A stretch of 7,026 nt of DNA, taken from contig JABMOR010000024.1 of NCBI GenBank assembly GCA_013203245.1, positions 1-7,026 of the forward strand, written 5' to 3'. The DNA is from Candidatus Nitrosopumilus sp. (GTDB lineage: Archaea > Thermoproteota > Nitrososphaeria > Nitrososphaerales > Nitrosopumilaceae). A model generated the notes under the pieces. The model saw only the letters and a program-made list of their open reading frames with translations, had not been told where the DNA came from and made no database searches. Below are positions 5,312 through 7,026 of the stretch, piece by piece. Numbering within the stretch: position 1 is the first letter of the stretch; each line of letters starts with the position of its first letter. The position numbers and the translations under genes were made by a program.

Positions 5312-7021
5312 ATGGATGAAGAATCAAAAAAAGAAATTAGAAAAATGGCTCTTCAAAATGCTTTTGAACACGGAGGAGAAACAAGAGATAAAATAATTTT
5401 AGGAAAAATTCTTGGAACAAAACCAGAATTTAGAAATAAAGTAAAAGAAATTTCTGGAGATATTACTGAAATAGTTTCTTTAGTTAATCAATTATCATCA
5501 GAAGAACAAGAAAGTGAAATCAAAGAAAATTTTCCAGAACTTTTAGTACCTAAAGAAAAAATAGAAGAAAGAGAAGGGCTTCCAGAATTAAAAGATGTTG
5601 AACAAGGAAAAGTCATCACAAGATTTCCTCCAGAACCTAACGGATATCCACACATCGGACATGCAAAAGCAGCTATCATTAATTCAGAATATGCCAAAAT
5701 GTACGGAGGGAAATTTATTCTAAGAATGGATGATACAAATCCTGAAGCTGAAAGAATGGAATATCATGCAGCAATCAAAGTTGGATTAGAATGGTTAGGA
5801 ATAGAATTTGACATAGTAAAAAGTACATCAGACGACATGGAATTATTTTATGAAAAAGGAATGGAATTAATTAATTTAGGAAAAGCATACATTTGTACCT
5901 GTAAAAGAGAAGACATTAGTAAAAACAGAAGAGAAAGAAAAGCATGCAAGTGTAGTATGGAGAATATTGAAAAAAATAATAAAAATTGGGAAAAGATGAA
6001 TGACAAATTCAAACCAGGAGATGCAGTTGTCAGATTCCGTGGAGATATGAAAGCAGATAATGCAGTTATGCGAGATCCAGTTTTGTTTAGAATTATTGAA
6101 GGAAAACATTACACTTTAGGAGAAAAATATAGAATTTGGCCAAGTTATGATATGGCAGTTGCAATAGAAGATAGTGTTGATGGGGTCACCCATGCCTTTC
6201 GTTCTAAAGAATTTGAACTTAGGAAAGAGCTGATTGATGCAATTTTAGATGCATTAAAAATGAGAAAACCAGCCCAAGGCTTTTTTTCCAGATTAGAATT
6301 CAAAGGTATGCCAATATCAAAAAGAATCATCAAACCGTTGATCGAAGAAGGAAAAGTTACATGGTATGATGATCCAAGACTACCAACTTTAGAGGCATTG
6401 AAGAGGAGAGGAATCAAACCAGAGGCAATACGGAAATTCATCATGTCATTAGGATTAACCAAAGCAAACACTCTAGCACCATTTGATGCACTGGAAGCTT
6501 TTAACAGAAAATTTGTTGATGCAGATAGTATTAGATTATTCATGGTAAGTAATGCAAAAAAACTTACAGTGAAAAATTTACCAATATCATCTGTTGAAAT
6601 CCCAAATCATCCAGTAAACGATATGGGTAAAAGAACAATTGAAATTGATGAAAATTTCTACATTTCAGGAGATGATGCGCAAAGCATCAAAGAAGGTACA
6701 CAAATTCGCCTATTGGGTTTAGGAAATGTAGCCATTACCAAACAAGGAATAGAGTTAGAAGGAGAATTTGTTGAAAATGGAGAGAAAGCAGATATACCAA
6801 AAATCCAATGGGTTCCACAAAAAACAGCACATGAAATAAAGATGATTATTCCAAAAACATTGTTTATTGGAGATAAATTTAATGAAGATAGTTTAGAAGA
6901 ATTGGATGTTTTTACAGAACCACACTATCTACAATTAAAAGAAGGAGAAGAAATTCAATTTGTTAGATTTGGATATTGTATAAAAGATTCACATAATCAA
7001 GCAATTTTTACTCACAAGTGA
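5312..7021 (+). CDS. gltX: Glutamyl-tRNA synthetase (archaeal class I GluRS)
   Basis: Charges tRNA-Glu with glutamate. Archaeal enzymes are usually non-discriminating and also charge tRNA-Gln for later transamidation. It has 569 residues, normal for archaeal GluRS. Residues 1-95 are a charged archaeal N-terminal domain. The Rossmann catalytic domain opens with TRFPPEPNGYPHIGH (103-117), HIGH being 114-117. A cysteine cluster at Cys195, Cys197, Cys212 and Cys214 sits in the acceptor-binding insertion and may bind zinc. THAFRSKEFELR (293-304) resembles the eukaryotic/archaeal GluRS-GlnRS branch. ISKR at 335-338 replaces the KMSKS loop. From about residue 415 the sequence fits the beta-barrel anticodon-binding region of the archaeal/eukaryotic type rather than the bacterial helical one. 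The gene is complete (TGA 7019-7021) and follows the prenyl synthase by 21 bases, so it may be the distal gene of the same transcript. Confidence 0.96.
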   Translation: MDEESKKEIRKMALQNAFEHGGETRDKIILGKILGTKPEFRNKVKEISGDITEIVSLVNQLSSEEQESEIKENFPELLVPKEKIEEREGLPELKDVEQGKVITRFPPEPNGYPHIGHAKAAIINSEYAKMYGGKFILRMDDTNPEAERMEYHAAIKVGLEWLGIEFDIVKSTSDDMELFYEKGMELINLGKAYICTCKREDISKNRRERKACKCSMENIEKNNKNWEKMNDKFKPGDAVVRFRGDMKADNAVMRDPVLFRIIEGKHYTLGEKYRIWPSYDMAVAIEDSVDGVTHAFRSKEFELRKELIDAILDALKMRKPAQGFFSRLEFKGMPISKRIIKPLIEEGKVTWYDDPRLPTLEALKRRGIKPEAIRKFIMSLGLTKANTLAPFDALEAFNRKFVDADSIRLFMVSNAKKLTVKNLPISSVEIPNHPVNDMGKRTIEIDENFYISGDDAQSIKEGTQIRLLGLGNVAITKQGIELEGEFVENGEKADIPKIQWVPQKTAHEIKMIIPKTLFIGDKFNEDSLEELDVFTEPHYLQLKEGEEIQFVRFGYCIKDSHNQAIFTHK

Positions 7022-7026
7022 TTTAG

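Noticed and set aside
5488..6543. Three minus-strand open frames inside gltX
   Set aside because: All antisense to conserved GluRS motifs; composition and lack of family features mark them as shadows.
7022..7026. Possible terminator after gltX
   Set aside because: Only five bases remain in the window, too few to judge.
1..7026. Defence system, mobile element, CRISPR array or RNA gene
   Set aside because: The window is almost fully occupied by conserved housekeeping and isoprenoid genes. No repeats with spacers, transposase signatures, tRNA-like cloverleaf or rRNA segments were seen.

Overview
The window looks like chromosome from an ammonia-oxidising archaeon of the Nitrosopumilus type (Thaumarchaeota/Nitrososphaerota). 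This rests on the AT-rich base composition, the archaeal versions of uS2, mevalonate kinase, isopentenyl phosphate kinase and GluRS, and a gene order recalled from archaeal genomes. No database search was possible, so the lineage is an inference. There is no rRNA, tRNA, CRISPR array or mobile element, and base composition looks uniform by eye.

Layout: seven complete genes and one gene tail, all on the + strand and almost gapless. Positions 2-70 hold the last 22 codons of a gene, probably RNA polymerase subunit RpoN. Next come enolase (72-1310) and ribosomal protein uS2 (1318-1947). An isoprenoid block follows: mevalonate kinase (1963-2904), isopentenyl phosphate kinase (2928-3680), a type I (Nudix) isopentenyl-diphosphate isomerase (3673-4317) and a short-chain prenyl synthase, probably GGPP synthase (4310-5290). 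An archaeal glutamyl-tRNA synthetase (5312-7021) ends the window. The largest gap between genes is 23 bases and two pairs overlap by 8, so one polycistronic unit is likely. No internal promoter or terminator is convincing.

How the genes work together: mevalonate kinase and isopentenyl phosphate kinase are the first and last phosphorylation steps of the archaeal (modified) mevalonate route to IPP. The isomerase makes DMAPP, and the prenyl synthase joins DMAPP with IPP to make the C20 chain of archaeal membrane lipids. The intermediate enzymes (mevalonate-5-phosphate dehydratase and decarboxylase, or equivalents) are not here. RpoN, uS2 and GluRS serve transcription and translation; enolase serves central carbon flow, probably gluconeogenic in an autotroph. 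The arrangement ties growth functions to lipid-precursor synthesis.

The most notable point is in the isomerase. Its metal ligands and several active-site residues are present, but the position of the catalytic cysteine (Cys67 in E. coli Idi) is alanine. The gene sits where many archaea would be expected to use the unrelated type II (FMN) isomerase. Smaller points are a duplicated acidic hexapeptide at the uS2 C-terminus, altered signature loops in enolase and mevalonate kinase, and a split in translation starts: TTG without a Shine-Dalgarno for eno and mvk, against ATG with a Shine-Dalgarno for idi, ggps and gltX.
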